Positions 26,767-35,566 of a stretch of 64,000 nt of DNA are shown in pieces. The notes below the pieces were generated by a model, which saw only the letters and a list, made by a program, of their open reading frames with translations, did not search any database and was not told the origin of the DNA. Each line of letters opens with the position of its first letter. Within the stretch, counting starts at the first letter, position 1. The translations under genes and the position numbers were made by a program. Origin of the DNA: an uncultured Lutibacter sp. (lineage in GTDB: Bacteria; Bacteroidota; Bacteroidia; Flavobacteriales; Flavobacteriaceae); NCBI RefSeq assembly GCF_947493565.1, contig NZ_CANLRG010000008.1:62001-126000 (forward strand). Direction: 5' to 3'.

Positions 26767-27675
26767 TCATCCCCCAACAGAGGCAGAAATACCATTATTT
26801 TTAAATATTGAAATAATATTGGTTATTTCATTTATATTAGGAGCTTCAAATACGTGATTGTTATTTGGAGTTCCTAATTTTTTATATTTATTTTCAGCAA
26901 TATTATGGTAAGGAAGCAGGTTAATAACGGTTCTGTTTCCTTCTAAAGAATTCATAAATTTTGCAGTTTCAATAATATTTTTTTTAGACGTATTTACTCC
27001 CTTAATTAAGGGCATTCTAAAAATTAATTCACAATTAGTTTTTGCTAATTCTACAATATTGTAAAGTATTTTTTGATTAGAAACACCTGTAAACTCTTTG
27101 TGTTTCATAGAATCCATTACTTTTAAATCAATCAAAAAAAGTTCCGTGTGTTTGGCTACCTCCAACACGGTTTCTAAACTTGCAAAAGCAGTAGTATCTA
27201 CTACCCTATGATACATTCTTTTTCCACATTCTTTTAGAGCTTCCAATAAATATGTTGAATGCATTAAAGGTTCTCCTCCAGAAAATGTTACACCACCACC
27301 TGATTGATCAAAAAAGATTGCTTCATTATCAATCTTCTGCATCAAATCAGAAATTGAAATTGTAGAACCTAACATTTCAAAAGCTTTAGTTGGACAAACT
27401 TCAGCACATTTACCACATAAATTACAAATAGTATAATCTGTAAATATACCCTCTGAAGTCATTTTTAGAGCATTATTTGGGCAATTTTTAATACAGCTTA
27501 ATGCTCCAATACATTTTTTAACATTGTACATTTTTTGCACTTTTGGTGACATACTCTCTGGGTTATGGCACCATTTACACTGCAAATTACATCCTTTAAA
27601 AAATACGGTTAATCGAATTCCAGGACCATCATTTATAGCATATTTTTTAATATCAAAAATTAGACCTGTGCTCAT
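26767..27675 (-). CDS. glycyl-radical enzyme activating enzyme (radical SAM)
   Basis: Uses a [4Fe-4S] cluster and S-adenosylmethionine to put the radical on the glycine of its partner enzyme. The 302 residues have the radical SAM motif CNLQCKWC (Cys29, Cys33, Cys36), then two ferredoxin-like cluster motifs (CIGALSCIKNCP and CNLCGKCAEVCP), and the GGVTFSGGEPL SAM-binding block. This ferredoxin insert is typical of activases for the dehydratase branch of glycyl radical enzymes rather than PflA. The ATG follows immediately after the stop of the glycyl radical enzyme, so they form a two-gene operon. The product is oxygen-sensitive. Confidence 0.92.
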   Translation of the reverse strand: MSTGLIFDIKKYAINDGPGIRLTVFFKGCNLQCKWCHNPESMSPKVQKMYNVKKCIGALSCIKNCPNNALKMTSEGIFTDYTICNLCGKCAEVCPTKAFEMLGSTISISDLMQKIDNEAIFFDQSGGGVTFSGGEPLMHSTYLLEALKECGKRMYHRVVDTTAFASLETVLEVAKHTELFLIDLKVMDSMKHKEFTGVSNQKILYNIVELAKTNCELIFRMPLIKGVNTSKKNIIETAKFMNSLEGNRTVINLLPYHNIAENKYKKLGTPNNNHVFEAPNINEITNIISIFKNNGISASVGG

Positions 27676-30129
27676 TTAAAACGATTCGTTTTCTGTTCTA
27701 TCAATTACTTCTTGTTGTAAATCGGCATTCATATCGTTAAAATAATCGCTATAACCCGCCATTCTAACCAATAAATCTTTATAATCTTCAGGATTTTCTT
27801 GAGCCGCATATAAGGTTGCTGTATCTACAATATTAAATTGAATATGATGCCCTCCTAAAGCAAAATAACTCCGTACTAAGTTACCCAGTTTCATAATATC
27901 TTCATCACGCTTTAATAAACTCGGTAAAAACCGCTGATTTAATAAGGTGCCTCCTGATTTTACTTGATCAATTTTGGTTAATGATTTTATAACTGCTGAA
28001 GGTCCATTGGTATCACAACCATGTGATGGAGAAGTTCCATCTGAGATAGATTTGTGAGCTAAACGTCCGTTTGGTGTTGCTCCCATTATTTTTCCAAAAT
28101 ACACATGACAAGTTGTTGACAACATATTTAAATGAAAACTCTCTCCTTTTGTATTAGGTTTTCCGTCAATGGCATCGAATAAATCGTTATATACTTGTAG
28201 CGCAATTGAATCGGCATAATCATCATCATTTCCATAGAAAGGAGTTTTATTCAATATCGTTTGACGCAAAATTTCTTTTCCTTCAAAATTTACTGAAACT
28301 GCATTTAAAATGGTATCCATTGATATATTTTTATCTTCAAAAACATGTTTTTTCAAAGTTGCTAAACTATCTGTAACCGTTCCTAAACCTGTACATTGAA
28401 TGTAATTTGTATTATAACGAGGCCCTCCATTGTAATAATCTTTCCCATTGGTAATACAATCGTCTATAACTACTGATAAAAAAGTTGCAGGACTATATTT
28501 TGCAAACATCCTATCGATATAATTACTTACTAAAATCTTCTGATTTACAATATAATTTAGTTGCGTTTTAAAAGCTTCATACAATTCATTATAACTTTTA
28601 AAATCTCTTGGATCTCCCGTTTTAATACTAACCTGTTTACCTGTTAATGGATTTACACCATTATTCAATGTGATTTCAATAATTTTAGGAACATTTAAAT
28701 AACCTGTTAAAATATAGGCTTCTTTACCAAAAGCGCCAACTTCAATACAACCACTACAACCTCCTTCACGAGCATCTTCTAGAGATTTTCCTTGTCGTAA
28801 CATCTCAGGAATGTATACATCTGGATTAAAAATGGAAGGATAACCGTGCCCTTGACGAATTACTTTACATGCTTCTTTTAAAAACCGATCTGGAGTTCTA
28901 GAACTTATATGTACCGAATTTCCAGGTTGTAACACGTGCAATTCTTCAACAATTTCTAACATTATATATGAAACTTCACTAACGCCATCGGATCCATCGC
29001 GTTTTACACCTCCAATATTTATGTTGGTAAAATCGTTATAGGTACCACTTTCTTTGGCTGTAATTCCTACTTTTGGAGGTGCAGGATGGTTATTTACTTT
29101 TATCCAAAAACAACTTAATAATTCTTTTGCTTCTTCTCTTGTTAAAGTACCTTCGGCTAATTCCTTTTCGTAAAAAGGTGTTAAATGCTGGTCAAAATGA
29201 CCAGGATTCATAGCATCCCAACCATTTAATTCTGTAATAGTTCCTAAATGCACAAACCAATACATTTGTATGGCTTCATAAAAATTACGAGGTGCATTTG
29301 CAGGCACCCACCTACATACTTCTACTATTTTTAACAGTTCTTGTTTTCTTTTCGAATCAGTTTCTACATTCGCTAGCTTTTCCGCTAAATCGGCATGTCG
29401 TTCGGCAAAAATAATGACTGCTTCACAAGAAATTTTCATTCCTTCTAATTGTTCTTTTTTATCAGTAGCTTCTGGATCATTTAAAAAATCTAAACGATTT
29501 ATTTGTTGTTGTATTTCTTTTTTAAAATCCAACATGCCTTTTTTATAAATTTTTCCATCCAAAGCTGTATGTCCAGGAGCTCTTTGCTCCATAAATTCAG
29601 TAAACAAACCTGCTTCGTATAATTTACTCCACTGTTTTGGAACATGACTAAAAATTCTTTCGCGCATTGATTTCCCTTTCCAATAAGGAATTACTTCATT
29701 CTTATAAGTAGTAATATCTTTTTTAGAAATAGTGTATCGTTGCATTTCTCTGGTGTTTAACACGTGGAAATCTTCAACACTATGACAGGTAAGTTCAGGA
29801 AATGTTGGAACTGCTTTTGGCTTTGGACCTCGTTCACCTACAATTAATTCATCATTTCCTAAATAAATACTTTTTTGTTTACATAGTTCTAAAAAATTTA
29901 GCCCTCTTAGTACAGGGGTTGCATATTTTCCAAAATTAGCTTTATAAAATTTTGTTTGGATTAATGCTCTTTCTATTGATAAGGTAGGTTCGGTTTCAAA
30001 ACTTAATTTTCTCAGTTTTTGAATTCGTTCATTCATCCCTGGACCAATGTTATTATTTATTGGCTGATAAAAATTACCTTGTACTGAAGCTGGTCTTTCT
30101 GGTTGTATAAATACAGATTTGGATTTCAT
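27676..30129 (-). CDS. glycyl radical enzyme, HypD-like (trans-4-hydroxyproline dehydratase candidate)
   Basis: An 817-residue glycyl radical enzyme. The active-site cysteine lies in GCSGCIEVGAFGKEAYILTGY (Cys461, Glu463) and the radical glycine in RMAGYSDYF (Gly792). The Cys-x-Glu pattern marks the dehydratase/eliminase branch, not pyruvate formate-lyase, which has two adjacent cysteines. Long blocks (EAGLFTEFMEQRAPGHT, EAIQMYWFVHLG, PPKVGIT, GGTLLNQRF) resemble my memory of hydroxyproline dehydratase HypD, which removes water from trans-4-hydroxy-L-proline. No proC is adjacent, so the substrate remains open. It is followed directly by its activase. A galactose operon lies upstream but is separated by a terminator. 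Confidence 0.85.
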   Translation of the reverse strand: MKSKSVFIQPERPASVQGNFYQPINNNIGPGMNERIQKLRKLSFETEPTLSIERALIQTKFYKANFGKYATPVLRGLNFLELCKQKSIYLGNDELIVGERGPKPKAVPTFPELTCHSVEDFHVLNTREMQRYTISKKDITTYKNEVIPYWKGKSMRERIFSHVPKQWSKLYEAGLFTEFMEQRAPGHTALDGKIYKKGMLDFKKEIQQQINRLDFLNDPEATDKKEQLEGMKISCEAVIIFAERHADLAEKLANVETDSKRKQELLKIVEVCRWVPANAPRNFYEAIQMYWFVHLGTITELNGWDAMNPGHFDQHLTPFYEKELAEGTLTREEAKELLSCFWIKVNNHPAPPKVGITAKESGTYNDFTNINIGGVKRDGSDGVSEVSYIMLEIVEELHVLQPGNSVHISSRTPDRFLKEACKVIRQGHGYPSIFNPDVYIPEMLRQGKSLEDAREGGCSGCIEVGAFGKEAYILTGYLNVPKIIEITLNNGVNPLTGKQVSIKTGDPRDFKSYNELYEAFKTQLNYIVNQKILVSNYIDRMFAKYSPATFLSVVIDDCITNGKDYYNGGPRYNTNYIQCTGLGTVTDSLATLKKHVFEDKNISMDTILNAVSVNFEGKEILRQTILNKTPFYGNDDDYADSIALQVYNDLFDAIDGKPNTKGESFHLNMLSTTCHVYFGKIMGATPNGRLAHKSISDGTSPSHGCDTNGPSAVIKSLTKIDQVKSGGTLLNQRFLPSLLKRDEDIMKLGNLVRSYFALGGHHIQFNIVDTATLYAAQENPEDYKDLLVRMAGYSDYFNDMNADLQQEVIDRTENESF

Positions 30130-30295
30130 AATTAAAAAGTATTGGATAAGGTCTCTAAAAAAATGCTTGAGGAAACTCTAAAAATAATTATGAAATGACA
30201 GTAAAAAACATAAGGCACTCAAATAACTGTCTGTAAGATTTTGTATGAGTAGTACTATTTTTAAAAGTTTTCATATATAAAAGATGAATTCATCT

Positions 30296-30303
30296 CAAAT
30301 ATA
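30296..30303 (-). promoter_or_regulatory. candidate -7 box for the glycyl radical enzyme operon
   Basis: The minus strand reads TATATTTG, an exact TAnnTTTG match, placed between the symporter terminator and the enzyme gene. It would give a leader of about 160 bases. No TTTG at the normal -33 spacing is seen. Confidence 0.35.
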
Positions 30304-30304
30304 C

Positions 30305-30337
30305 AAAAAAAGAGCTGACAACTGCCAACTCTTTTTT
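30305..30337 (-). terminator. terminator of the galactose operon
   Basis: On the minus strand AAAAAAGAGTTG and CAGCTCTTTTTT pair over 12 bases (one wobble) around GCAGTTGT and end in a T-run, 18 bases after the symporter stop. It separates the galactose operon from the glycyl radical genes. Confidence 0.75.
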
Positions 30338-30354
30338 AACTTAAACTTATATTA

Positions 30355-32007
30355 TTATTTCCAAAATAGTGAATAAAGAACAACTAAAATTATCATCACT
30401 GCAAAGGCTCCAACGTTAAATATTGGGCTTGTTTTAAACAAATTTGAAGTAATAGCAATTCCTTTTTTATCATCTGCTCCTTTGTTTTGAAAATAACTTA
30501 CAAGAGCAATAACTATCATGGTAATAATTAAAGTATATGCCATTTGATCCATAAAAGGAACATTTACAAAGATTGAATTTGTTGACCAACCCTTTGGAGC
30601 AACTTTAAAATACATTGCCACTGGAATTGAAGTTAGAGCACCAATAATAGCACCTTTATTAGTTGTTTTCTTCCAAAATAATCCCAACATAAATACCGCT
30701 AAAATACCTGGACTCACCACTCCAGTATACTCTTGAATAAACTGGAAAGCTTGATCTATACCACCTAACAAAGGAGCCATAATGCAAGCAATGATTAATG
30801 CAATTCCAGCAGAAATTCTTCCAGTATTAACCGTTGCTTTATCGCTTGCTGTTTTATTAATATATTGTTTATAGATATCCATTGTAAATATTGTTGAAGT
30901 TGAATTTAGCATAGAGGCTAAAGAAGATACAATAGCGGCTGCCAATGCAGCAAAAGCAACACCCTTTAAACCTGTTGGTAAAAATTGTAACAACCAAGGG
31001 TAGGCTTTATCAGCCTGCTCTGCCGAAGGTAAATTTTGTAATCCTTCAGCTCCAAGTCTCATCATAATTTCAGGATCATTTACCATTACATAAGCTGCAA
31101 TTCCAGGAATTACAACAATTAAAGGAATGATTAACTTTAAAAAAGCCGCTAACAAAATCCCTTTTTGTGCTTCTTTTAAAGATTTTGCAGCCAAAGTACG
31201 TTGAATAATATATTGATTAAACCCCCAATAATATAAATTTGCTACCCACATTCCTCCAACTAAAACTCCCAGTCCAGGAAGGTTTTTAAATTCTGGATTT
31301 GATTCATCTAATATCATTGCAAATCTTTCAGGTACTGCATTGTAAACTGTTTTAATTCCTTCTACAACTCCTTGTCCATCAGAAACGGTGTTTAAAGCTA
31401 GATAAGTTGTAGCTAAACCTCCTAAAACCAAGAACACTACCTGAATTACATCGGTCCAAGCTACCGCTGATAAACCGCCATATAATGAATAGGCCGCTGC
31501 AAAAAGAGCTAAACCAATTACACCATACATCATAGGAATTCCCATAATTGTTTCAAGTGCTAAAGAACCTAAATATAGTACCGACGTTAAGTTTACAAAT
31601 ACATATAGCGCAATCCAAAATACTGCTAATATGGTTTTTAAATTGGTGGAGTATCTTTTTTCAACAAATTCAGGAATTGTATACAATCCTTTTTCAATAA
31701 AAATGGGTAAAAAGTATTTCCCAACAATAATTAATGTGATAGCCGCCATCCATTCATAAGAAGCAATTGCTAAACCAGAAGCAAATCCTGAACCAGACAT
31801 TCCAATAAACTGTTCTGCAGAAATATTAGCAGCTATTAAGGATGCTCCTATTGCCCACCAAGGCAGCGATTTACTCGCTAAAAAGTAATCTTCAGCATTT
31901 TTTTGATGTCCTTTTTTATCTTTTGACACCCATAAACCAACACCTAAAATTAATAGTGCATAGATTATAAATATGAAATAATCTAAAAATTCAAAATTTG
32001 CGGTCAT
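30355..32007 (-). CDS. sodium/sugar symporter, SSS family (vSGLT-like)
   Basis: A 550-residue inner-membrane protein with about 14 hydrophobic segments. The N-terminal half shows the SSS pattern: DYFLASKSLPWWAIGASLIAANISAEQFIGMSGSGFASGLAIASYEW, where the unwound helix contains the sodium and sugar sites, and later LYGGLSAVAWTDVIQ and ALAAAIVSSLASMLNSTSTIFTMDIY. The resemblance is to the Vibrio Na+/galactose transporter. It is the last gene of a galT-galK-symporter operon (20 bases after galK), so galactose is the likely substrate. Confidence 0.9.
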   Translation of the reverse strand: MTANFEFLDYFIFIIYALLILGVGLWVSKDKKGHQKNAEDYFLASKSLPWWAIGASLIAANISAEQFIGMSGSGFASGLAIASYEWMAAITLIIVGKYFLPIFIEKGLYTIPEFVEKRYSTNLKTILAVFWIALYVFVNLTSVLYLGSLALETIMGIPMMYGVIGLALFAAAYSLYGGLSAVAWTDVIQVVFLVLGGLATTYLALNTVSDGQGVVEGIKTVYNAVPERFAMILDESNPEFKNLPGLGVLVGGMWVANLYYWGFNQYIIQRTLAAKSLKEAQKGILLAAFLKLIIPLIVVIPGIAAYVMVNDPEIMMRLGAEGLQNLPSAEQADKAYPWLLQFLPTGLKGVAFAALAAAIVSSLASMLNSTSTIFTMDIYKQYINKTASDKATVNTGRISAGIALIIACIMAPLLGGIDQAFQFIQEYTGVVSPGILAVFMLGLFWKKTTNKGAIIGALTSIPVAMYFKVAPKGWSTNSIFVNVPFMDQMAYTLIITMIVIALVSYFQNKGADDKKGIAITSNLFKTSPIFNVGAFAVMIILVVLYSLFWK

Positions 32008-32027
32008 AAAAATATATTTAAGTTTAA

Positions 32028-33146
32028 TTAATTTTTAATAGATGTTCCTTTACTAGGCATAACTTCAAAAGCAGTTAATTTAATATTAAAATTATTAAAA
32101 TAAGCCTTTGAAATATCTTCAATAAATTGTTCAATTTTATGTTCATGTATGATATTAATAGTACACCCTCCAAAACCTCCACCCATCATTCTGGCTCCTA
32201 AAACCTCTTTATAATCTTTTGAAAATTCTACTAAAAAATCTAACTCTGAACAACTTACTTCATATAGGTTTTTTAAGCCTTCATGTGTTTCGTAAAGATA
32301 TTTTCCTAAAGTTGTTAATTGTTTGTTCTTTAATGCATCTACAGTCTTTTTTACTCTTTCATTTTCTTCTATCACATATTTACATCTATTAAAAATGGTT
32401 GGATCCAATGTACTTTCAAATTTATTTAATAGATCTAATGTAACCTCTCTTAAAGATACAACATGTGGATGTTCTTTTTGAATTATTTTTACTCCAGTTT
32501 CACATTGCACTCTACGTTTATTATATTCTCCCGAAGCCAAATTATGAGAAACATTCGTATTTAAAAGTACTATTTTATATGGTTTTATTGAAACAGGAAT
32601 GTATTCAAATTCTAAAGATTTGCAATCTAACAAAATTACATGGTCTTTTTTACTCATTACAGAGGCAAATTGATCCATTATACCGCACTTGGTACCTACA
32701 TAATTATGCTCAGCTCTTTGCGATAATTCAACAATTAATTGTTTCGAAAGTTTTAATTTAAAAAGTTCATTTAAACCAAAAGCTAAACCACATTCTAAAG
32801 CGGCTGAAGAGCTAACTCCTGAGCCAATAGGGATGTCACTTTCTATAACACAATCAAATCCTTTTAAATTGTTTGTAAGTTGCTGTAGCTCAAAAACAAC
32901 TCCTAAAATATAGTTTTCCCATTGATGTTTACTTGGTTCAACTTTAGTTAAATCAAAAGAAAAACTTGCATTAAAATTAACACTACGGACATTACAAATT
33001 GTTGAATTTTCATTTTTCTTAAAAGAAAACTTTATTTTTTTATCTATGGCTGTTGGTAAAACAAATCCGTTGTTATAATCTGTGTGCTCTCCAATAATAT
33101 TAATACGTCCTGGAGATTCTATACATAAATCGTATGTTGAGTTCAT
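32028..33146 (-). CDS. galK: galactokinase
   Basis: Phosphorylates alpha-D-galactose to galactose 1-phosphate, the first step of the Leloir pathway, in the cytoplasm. The 372 residues start with the galactokinase signature GRINIIGEHTDYNNGFVLP (from residue 13), then the ATP loop PIGSGVSSSAALE, CGIMDQFASVM and the C-terminal GARMMGGGFGGCT. Length is normal. It lies between galT (44 bases upstream) and the symporter (20 bases downstream). Confidence 0.96.
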   Translation of the reverse strand: MNSTYDLCIESPGRINIIGEHTDYNNGFVLPTAIDKKIKFSFKKNENSTICNVRSVNFNASFSFDLTKVEPSKHQWENYILGVVFELQQLTNNLKGFDCVIESDIPIGSGVSSSAALECGLAFGLNELFKLKLSKQLIVELSQRAEHNYVGTKCGIMDQFASVMSKKDHVILLDCKSLEFEYIPVSIKPYKIVLLNTNVSHNLASGEYNKRRVQCETGVKIIQKEHPHVVSLREVTLDLLNKFESTLDPTIFNRCKYVIEENERVKKTVDALKNKQLTTLGKYLYETHEGLKNLYEVSCSELDFLVEFSKDYKEVLGARMMGGGFGGCTINIIHEHKIEQFIEDISKAYFNNFNIKLTAFEVMPSKGTSIKN

Positions 33147-33190
33147 AAAGTTACGTTGTCTTTATTTAATTAATATGTATCATTTTAAAA

Positions 33191-34207
33191 TTATAATGAT
33201 CTTAATTTTTCAGCCGCTAATTCAGCCGTAATGTCTCTTTGAGGCATGGCAAACATTTCATAGCCTACCATAAATTTTTTAACGGTAGCTGATCTAAGCA
33301 ATGGTGGATAAAAACTCATATGCCAATGCCATTCTTCATAAACCATTTTATTGGTAGGTGCTTGATGGATCCCTGCTGAATATGGAAATGATGTATTAAA
33401 AAGTGCATCGTATTTTTGTGTTAAAAGTTTTAGCTGTTGAGCAAAACTATTTTTTTGATCATCTGTTAAGTTTTTAATATTTGGCATTGCTTGTTTTGGT
33501 ATAATCATAGCCTCATACGGCCAAACAGCCCAAAAAGGAATCAATGTTACAAAGTGTTTATTTTCGGATATAATTCTAGTTTGTTCCTTCAATTCTTCCT
33601 CAAGGTAGGTTTTTAATAAACTAGTACCATTTTTCTGATAAAACTCTTTTTGTGTGGCTGTTTTTTTCTGAATTTCAGTTGGGATAGAGTATTGCGCCCA
33701 TATTTGTCCATGAGGATGCGGATTACTACAACCCATAATTGCCCCTTTATTTTCAAATATTTGAACGTAATTAATATTTTTAAGATTGCCTAATAAAGAA
33801 TATTCTTGTTGCCAAGTTTCAATTACTTTTTCAATTTCTGAAATCTCTAAATCTGGTATTGATAGGGAATGATTAGGCGAAAAGCATACAACTTTACATA
33901 TACCTATTTCTCCTTCAGCCCTTAACAGACCTTTTTTATAACTGAATTTTTCAGAGTTGTTCATAAGCGCACCAAAATCATTTGAAAAAACATAGGTGCT
34001 TTTATAATCGTCATTTTTCACCCCATTAATACGCTTATTTGTAGGGCATAAATAACATTCTGAATCATACGAAATTTTATCTTTTGGTTCAGTGACCTCT
34101 TGTTTTCCTTGCCAAGGTCTTTTTGTTCTGTGCGGAGAAACTAAGACCCATTCTCCAGTTAAAATATTAAATCTTTTGTGCGGTTGCTCTTTTAAATATG
34201 TTTCCAT
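33191..34207 (-). CDS. galT: galactose-1-phosphate uridylyltransferase
   Basis: Exchanges UMP between UDP-glucose and galactose 1-phosphate. The 338 residues show the GalT pattern: FNILTGEWVLVSPHRTKRPWQGKQE at the N-terminus, a CxxC zinc pair in CYLCPTNKRINGVK, the nucleophile motif CSNPHPHGQIWAQ (the middle His of HPH carries the UMP) and the C-terminal HWHMSFYPPLLRS. It is the first gene of the operon, 27 bases or so from the predicted transcript start, and the operator candidate lies in the 80 bases upstream. No galE or galM is present in the window. Confidence 0.95.
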   Translation of the reverse strand: METYLKEQPHKRFNILTGEWVLVSPHRTKRPWQGKQEVTEPKDKISYDSECYLCPTNKRINGVKNDDYKSTYVFSNDFGALMNNSEKFSYKKGLLRAEGEIGICKVVCFSPNHSLSIPDLEISEIEKVIETWQQEYSLLGNLKNINYVQIFENKGAIMGCSNPHPHGQIWAQYSIPTEIQKKTATQKEFYQKNGTSLLKTYLEEELKEQTRIISENKHFVTLIPFWAVWPYEAMIIPKQAMPNIKNLTDDQKNSFAQQLKLLTQKYDALFNTSFPYSAGIHQAPTNKMVYEEWHWHMSFYPPLLRSATVKKFMVGYEMFAMPQRDITAELAAEKLRSL

Positions 34208-34228
34208 TTAATTTTGACATAATTTAAA

Positions 34229-34259
34229 AATAATAAATGTTAAATATACGTTTATTATT
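34229..34259. promoter_or_regulatory. 31-bp operator candidate for the NUDIX-type regulator
   Basis: Arms AATAATAAATGT (34229-34240) and ACGTTTATTATT (34248-34259) are reverse complements at 11 of 12 positions around TAAATAT. The centre coincides with the -7 box of the galT promoter, so a bound protein would block RNA polymerase. The adjacent regulator gene is the natural candidate to bind it. Confidence 0.6.
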
Positions 34260-34273
34260 CAATATAGTCAAAA
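34241..34273 (-). promoter_or_regulatory. promoter of the galT-galK-symporter operon
   Basis: On the minus strand TTTTG (34269-34273) is followed 20 bases later by TATATTTA (34241-34248), a one-mismatch TAnnTTTG box. Spacing fits the Bacteroidota consensus and the leader would be short. Confidence 0.55.
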
Positions 34274-34287
34274 TAATACATAATTAT

Positions 34288-34992
34288 TTAAAGCTCAAAA
34301 TTATTACCTTTAGCAACAAACTCTTTATACTTCTCATTATCAAACATATATAGAAAAGCTCCTTTTTTTGATCCCGATTTATCTTTTTCTGTAGTTTTTG
34401 TTAAAATATCAAATGATAAAATCTTTTTTCTAAAATTCCTATCGTCTAGTTTTTGTTGATAAACGCACTCATAGAGTATTTGTAATTGTGGGATGGTAAA
34501 TTTTTCTGGAAGTAATTCAAATCCAATGGGTTGGTATATGGCTTTAGATCTAAGCTTAGAAATTGCATCTTTTACCATTTCATTATGATCTAAAATTAAG
34601 TTAGGAATATTGTCAAAATCGAACCAATGAGCATCATATTTTTCAACATTCTCAATATCGAATTCATTAATTCTAATCAAACTAAAATAAGCAACAGAAA
34701 TTACTCTTTCACCAGGATCTCTATCTAATTTACTATAGGTTTTTAACTCATCTAAATATACATTAGATAATCCTGTTGATTTATATAATATTTCCTTAGC
34801 TGCATCTTGTAAAGTTTGTTGATTATTAACGAAAGATCCAATTAATGACCATTCTCCTTTGAGAGGTTCTACTTTTCTTTTAAATAATAAGAGTTTTAGT
34901 TTGTGGGAATCAAATCCGAAAATTATACAATCTACTGCTAGTAAAATTTTTTCTTGACCGCTATATAAAATTGAAGTATTGATTTTATGCAT
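34288..34992 (-). CDS. NUDIX-domain transcriptional regulator (NrtR/AraR-like)
   Basis: A 234-residue protein with an N-terminal NUDIX fold and a C-terminal winged-helix part (LPEKFTIPQLQILYECVYQQKLDDRNFRKKIL, which is the recognition region in NrtR-type proteins). The NUDIX box is degenerate: in GSFVNNQQTLQDAAKEILYKSTGL the first Glu is Gln and the REUxEE glutamates are mostly lost, so hydrolysis is unlikely and ligand sensing more probable. It lies directly upstream of galT on the same strand. I infer that it represses the galactose operon through the palindrome at 34229-34259 and is relieved by a sugar or sugar phosphate. Confidence 0.83.
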   Translation of the reverse strand: MHKINTSILYSGQEKILLAVDCIIFGFDSHKLKLLLFKRKVEPLKGEWSLIGSFVNNQQTLQDAAKEILYKSTGLSNVYLDELKTYSKLDRDPGERVISVAYFSLIRINEFDIENVEKYDAHWFDFDNIPNLILDHNEMVKDAISKLRSKAIYQPIGFELLPEKFTIPQLQILYECVYQQKLDDRNFRKKILSFDILTKTTEKDKSGSKKGAFLYMFDNEKYKEFVAKGNNFEL

Positions 34993-35154
34993 GTATAAAA
35001 TATTATTTTTAATTAAAATGTAGCAATCTACTTTTTAATATCTGTAAATTTAAGAATAAACCAATACTAATTAAAAAAATATCAATGTTATTCAAATCAA
35101 TATTGAAGAGCTTTTCAAAAAAATCATTTCTAAAGCCTACTTCATAAATTTCAT

Positions 35155-35162
35155 TAAATTTG
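35155..35162 (+). promoter_or_regulatory. weak -7 box candidate ahead of the gene at 35207
   Basis: TAAATTTG matches TAnnTTTG 44 bases before the ATG. No -33 element is visible, so chance occurrence in AT-rich DNA is possible. Confidence 0.25.
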
Positions 35163-35206
35163 AGGCAACAGAATTATTTTAAGGAACAATTGAAAAAAAC
35201 AATACT

Positions 35207-35560
35207 ATGCAAAATTCAAATTCATTAATAAAACCAGGCTTTTGGCAATCTGCTGGCAAAAATCCGTTTTGGATAAACGTTGTTGATAATCATGTGTTTT
35301 GGTTAGGAATGAATCAAAAAACTAACGATATTAATTTAGGAGAAAACTGGTGCCATGTGGGTCATGGAATAATAAATGAAGATAAAATAGAACTCTCATG
35401 GGCAGATATTCCTGTAGGTAAAGACAAATTGTATGGGAAAATAACCATAAAAATAATTGACGAAACACATATTAAAGTAATTGAAGATTCGGGTAATTTC
35501 GGAAAATCTGAATGGGAATGGGTTCATCCAATTAAGAGTTTCTCAAGCTTACAAAAATAA
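35207..35560 (+). CDS. small cytoplasmic protein of unknown function
   Basis: A 117-residue protein without signal peptide or membrane segment. It is rich in tryptophan and aromatic residues with alternating beta-strand character (FWQSAGKNPFWINVVDNHVFWLGMNQ, KIELSWADIPVG, YGKITIKIIDETHIKVIEDS, SEWEWVHP), which recalls small lipocalin-like or avidin-like sheets. I recognise no family. It stands alone between the divergent NUDIX regulator and the convergent LytTR regulator, 6 bases from the latter's stop. Confidence 0.6.
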   Translation: MQNSNSLIKPGFWQSAGKNPFWINVVDNHVFWLGMNQKTNDINLGENWCHVGHGIINEDKIELSWADIPVGKDKLYGKITIKIIDETHIKVIEDSGNFGKSEWEWVHPIKSFSSLQK

Positions 35561-35566
35561 ATTTCA

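Noticed and set aside
27676-30129. Glycyl radical enzyme as pyruvate formate-lyase
   Set aside because: The active site has Cys-x-Glu rather than two adjacent cysteines, and the activase carries ferredoxin motifs not found in PflA.
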